From NCBI GenBank assembly GCA_038247115.1, contig JBBRVG010000004.1, positions 19,331 through 83,330 on the forward strand: a DNA stretch of 64,000 nucleotides, in the 5' to 3' direction. The notes below the pieces were generated by a model. The model had not been told where the DNA came from. It saw only the letters and a program-made list of their open reading frames with translations, and searched no databases. A program made the position numbers and the translations under genes. Positions 62,440-64,000 of the stretch are shown piece after piece (the first letter of the stretch is position 1; each line of letters begins with the position of its first letter). Source of the DNA: Pseudaeromonas sp038247115 (GTDB taxonomy: Bacteria > Pseudomonadota > Gammaproteobacteria > Enterobacterales > Aeromonadaceae).

Positions 62440-63543
62440 ATGCAGTTTGCTATCAGTCGCGAGACTCTATTGCGTCCACTTCAACTGGTGTCTGGCTCCC
62501 TGGGCGGGCGTCCAACGTTGCCGATCCTCTCCAACGTGTTATTGATTGTTGAAGATGACCGGTTATCGATGACGGGTACCGATCTGGAAGTTGAAATGAT
62601 CGGACGGGTTGCTTTGGAAGGCACAGTCCAACCGGGTAAAACTACGGTCCCGGCTCGCAAGTTGCTCGATATCTGCCGCGGCTTGCCTGAATCGGCACCC
62701 ATCAATTTTGTGCTGGAAAAGGATCGTCTGATCCTGCGTTCCGGTCGCAGTCGTTTTTCCTTGTCGACTCTACCTGCCGAAGAGTTTCCCAACATTGAAG
62801 ATTGGGAGTCGTTGCTGGAGTTCGATATCAGCCAGTTGGAATTGAAGCGCTTGATTGAATCAACGCTGTTTTCCATGGCTAGTCAGGATGTGCGTTACTA
62901 TCTGAATGGCATGCTGTTTGAGGCCAAGGGCCGCAGCCTGCGTACCGTGGCGACCGATGGTCACCGCCTGGCGACCTGTCGCCGTGATGTAGTCACCCAG
63001 GAATTGCCGGAGCAGCAACTGATTCTGCCACGTAAAGGTGTGCTGGAATTGGTGCGCCTATTGGAGAACGAAGACAAGCCAATCCGCTTGCAGATGGGGC
63101 GGAATAACCTGCGTGCCGTGTCGGAGGGCTTTATTTTTACCTCCAAATTGGTGGATGGTCGCTTCCCGGATTATCGCCGCGTGATGCCAAGGAACAGTGA
63201 CAAGTACGTGCTGGCGGATCGGGAAGGATTACGTCAGGCATTTGCCCGGGCGGCTATCCTTTCCAACGACAAGCTGCGTGGCGTTCGTCTCAACCTGCAA
63301 CCGAATCTGTTACGCATCACGGCAAATAATCCGGAGCAGGAAGAAGCGGAAGAGCTGCTGGATGTCTCCTATCCAGGTCCCGAATTGGAGATTGGATTCA
63401 ATGTCTCCTATGTGCTGGACGTGCTGAATACGTTAAAATGTGAACAGATTAAAATCAGTCTCACCGATGCTAACAGCAGTGCTCTGCTGGAGGATGCCAG
63501 CAGCGATGCGGCCCTATATGTGGTGATGCCGATGCGGCTGTAA
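62440..63543 (+). CDS. dnaN: DnaN, DNA polymerase III beta clamp
   Basis: A 367-residue clamp with three repeated domains and the C-terminal V-V-M-P-M-R-L peptide-binding tail. It starts 18 bases after dnaA and ends 2 bases before the recF start, so the three are an operon. ATAACGGAGAG precedes the ATG. Confidence 0.99.
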   Translation: MQFAISRETLLRPLQLVSGSLGGRPTLPILSNVLLIVEDDRLSMTGTDLEVEMIGRVALEGTVQPGKTTVPARKLLDICRGLPESAPINFVLEKDRLILRSGRSRFSLSTLPAEEFPNIEDWESLLEFDISQLELKRLIESTLFSMASQDVRYYLNGMLFEAKGRSLRTVATDGHRLATCRRDVVTQELPEQQLILPRKGVLELVRLLENEDKPIRLQMGRNNLRAVSEGFIFTSKLVDGRFPDYRRVMPRNSDKYVLADREGLRQAFARAAILSNDKLRGVRLNLQPNLLRITANNPEQEEAEELLDVSYPGPELEIGFNVSYVLDVLNTLKCEQIKISLTDANSSALLEDASSDAALYVVMPMRL

Positions 63544-63545
63544 CC

Positions 63546-64000
63546 ATGGCATTGCTCAAGTTACAGATCCGGGATTTTCGCAATATCCAGCTGGCAGAGT
63601 TGAGCCCCGGTCAGGGGCTCAATGTCTTGTTGGGGTGTAACGGCAGCGGCAAAACTAGCGTGCTGGAGGCTATTCATTATCTCGGTCTCGGCCGTTCATT
63701 TCGTACCCATCTGACCAGTCGCGTGATTGGGCATGGGGAGAAAGCATTTACTCTGTTTGCCCAGGTTGAATCTGAGCCGCACTCCATGGTCCCTGTGGGG
63801 CTTTCCAAGAGTCGTACCGGGGAAACCCAATTGCGGTTGGCGGGACGCCCTGCGGAGCGTTTGGCGCAGCTGGCCGAGGTCTTGCCGTTACAGCTGATTC
63901 ATCCGGAAGGCTTTAGTCTGTTGACGGGGGGCCCGCAGCAGCGTCGCTCTTTTATTGACTGGGGTGTGTTTCACGTGGAGCAGGGATTTTTCCCGCTCTG
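63546..64000 (+). CDS. recF: RecF, N-terminal part, cut by window edge
   Basis: About 151 codons are present. It has L-x-I-R-D-F-R-N-I, Walker A G-C-N-G-S-G-K-T-S and the SMC-like segment L-L-T-G-G-P-Q-Q-R-R-S-F-I-D-W. RecF loads RecA at gaps in the RecFOR pathway. The frame is open at the right edge, so the C-terminus is missing. A parS-like site lies within it. Confidence 0.97.
   Translation, partial: MALLKLQIRDFRNIQLAELSPGQGLNVLLGCNGSGKTSVLEAIHYLGLGRSFRTHLTSRVIGHGEKAFTLFAQVESEPHSMVPVGLSKSRTGETQLRLAGRPAERLAQLAEVLPLQLIHPEGFSLLTGGPQQRRSFIDWGVFHVEQGFFPL
63967..63982. promoter_or_regulatory. parS-like site inside recF
   Basis: TGTTTCACGTGGAGCA differs by one base from the consensus TGTTNCACGTGNAACA bound by ParB. 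It encodes V-F-H-V-E-Q of RecF, so some of the match may reflect protein conservation. It is about 25 kb from parB. Confidence 0.65.

Overview
The window is chromosomal DNA of a gammaproteobacterium, most probably an Aeromonas or close Aeromonadales relative. This rests on gene content and order: an atp operon next to parAB-rsmG-mnmG, an origin between mnmG and mioC, the dnaA-dnaN-recF and rpmH-rnpA-yidD-yidC-mnmE blocks, a creBCD (blrAB-like) locus with its TTCAC tag, and an EF-P/EarP pair of the rhamnosylated type. No taxonomic search was possible. Most of the window is GC-rich; one visibly AT-richer block (about 14.1-19.4 kb) looks imported. I saw no tRNA, rRNA, CRISPR array or insertion sequence.

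Layout. 1-8.4 kb: N-terminal part of a starch-type lipoprotein, a LysR regulator, a SpoIIAA-like protein, a periplasmic YfaP/TPR protein with a NodB-type deacetylase, and a convergent pair of exported proteins (one DUF3142). 8.5-14.1 kb: molybdate locus (modD, modE, a tandem-Mop molbindin, modA, modBC) with three ModE-type boxes. 14.1-19.4 kb: a three-gene restriction-modification-like module (ribbon-helix-helix regulator, m5C methyltransferase, 1038-residue Eco57I-like protein) headed by an inverted repeat and lying on the 3' side of glmS. 19.4-31.0 kb: glmS, its DeoR-family regulator, hmp and ytfE, norR, creBCD and glmU. 31.1-42.5 kb: atpIBEFHAGDC, parAB, rsmG, mnmG. 42.6-43.0 kb: oriC, dense in GATC, with DnaA boxes. 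43.0-56.4 kb: mioC, efp-earP, two unrelated permeases, an OmpA-like lipoprotein, pqiBC, a BenE-type permease with a divergent XRE-cupin regulator, an isochorismatase/EamA/GlxA-type operon and a degenerate GGDEF protein. 56.5-64 kb: mnmE, yidC, yidD, rnpA, rpmH, then dnaA, dnaN and the start of recF.

How the parts work together. The replication and segregation machinery (oriC, mioC, dnaA, dnaN, recF, parAB and a near-consensus parS inside recF) is spread over about 26 kb. Nitric-oxide defence is a divergent unit: NorR would bind three GGT-N7-ACC sites and drive ytfE-hmp from a sigma-54 promoter. CreBC would act on creD through the TTCAC tag. ModE would control both arms of the molybdate locus. 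The feature most worth follow-up is the RHH/m5C/Eco57I-like module, because it combines a non-canonical regulator, a clear operator and two methyltransferase chemistries.
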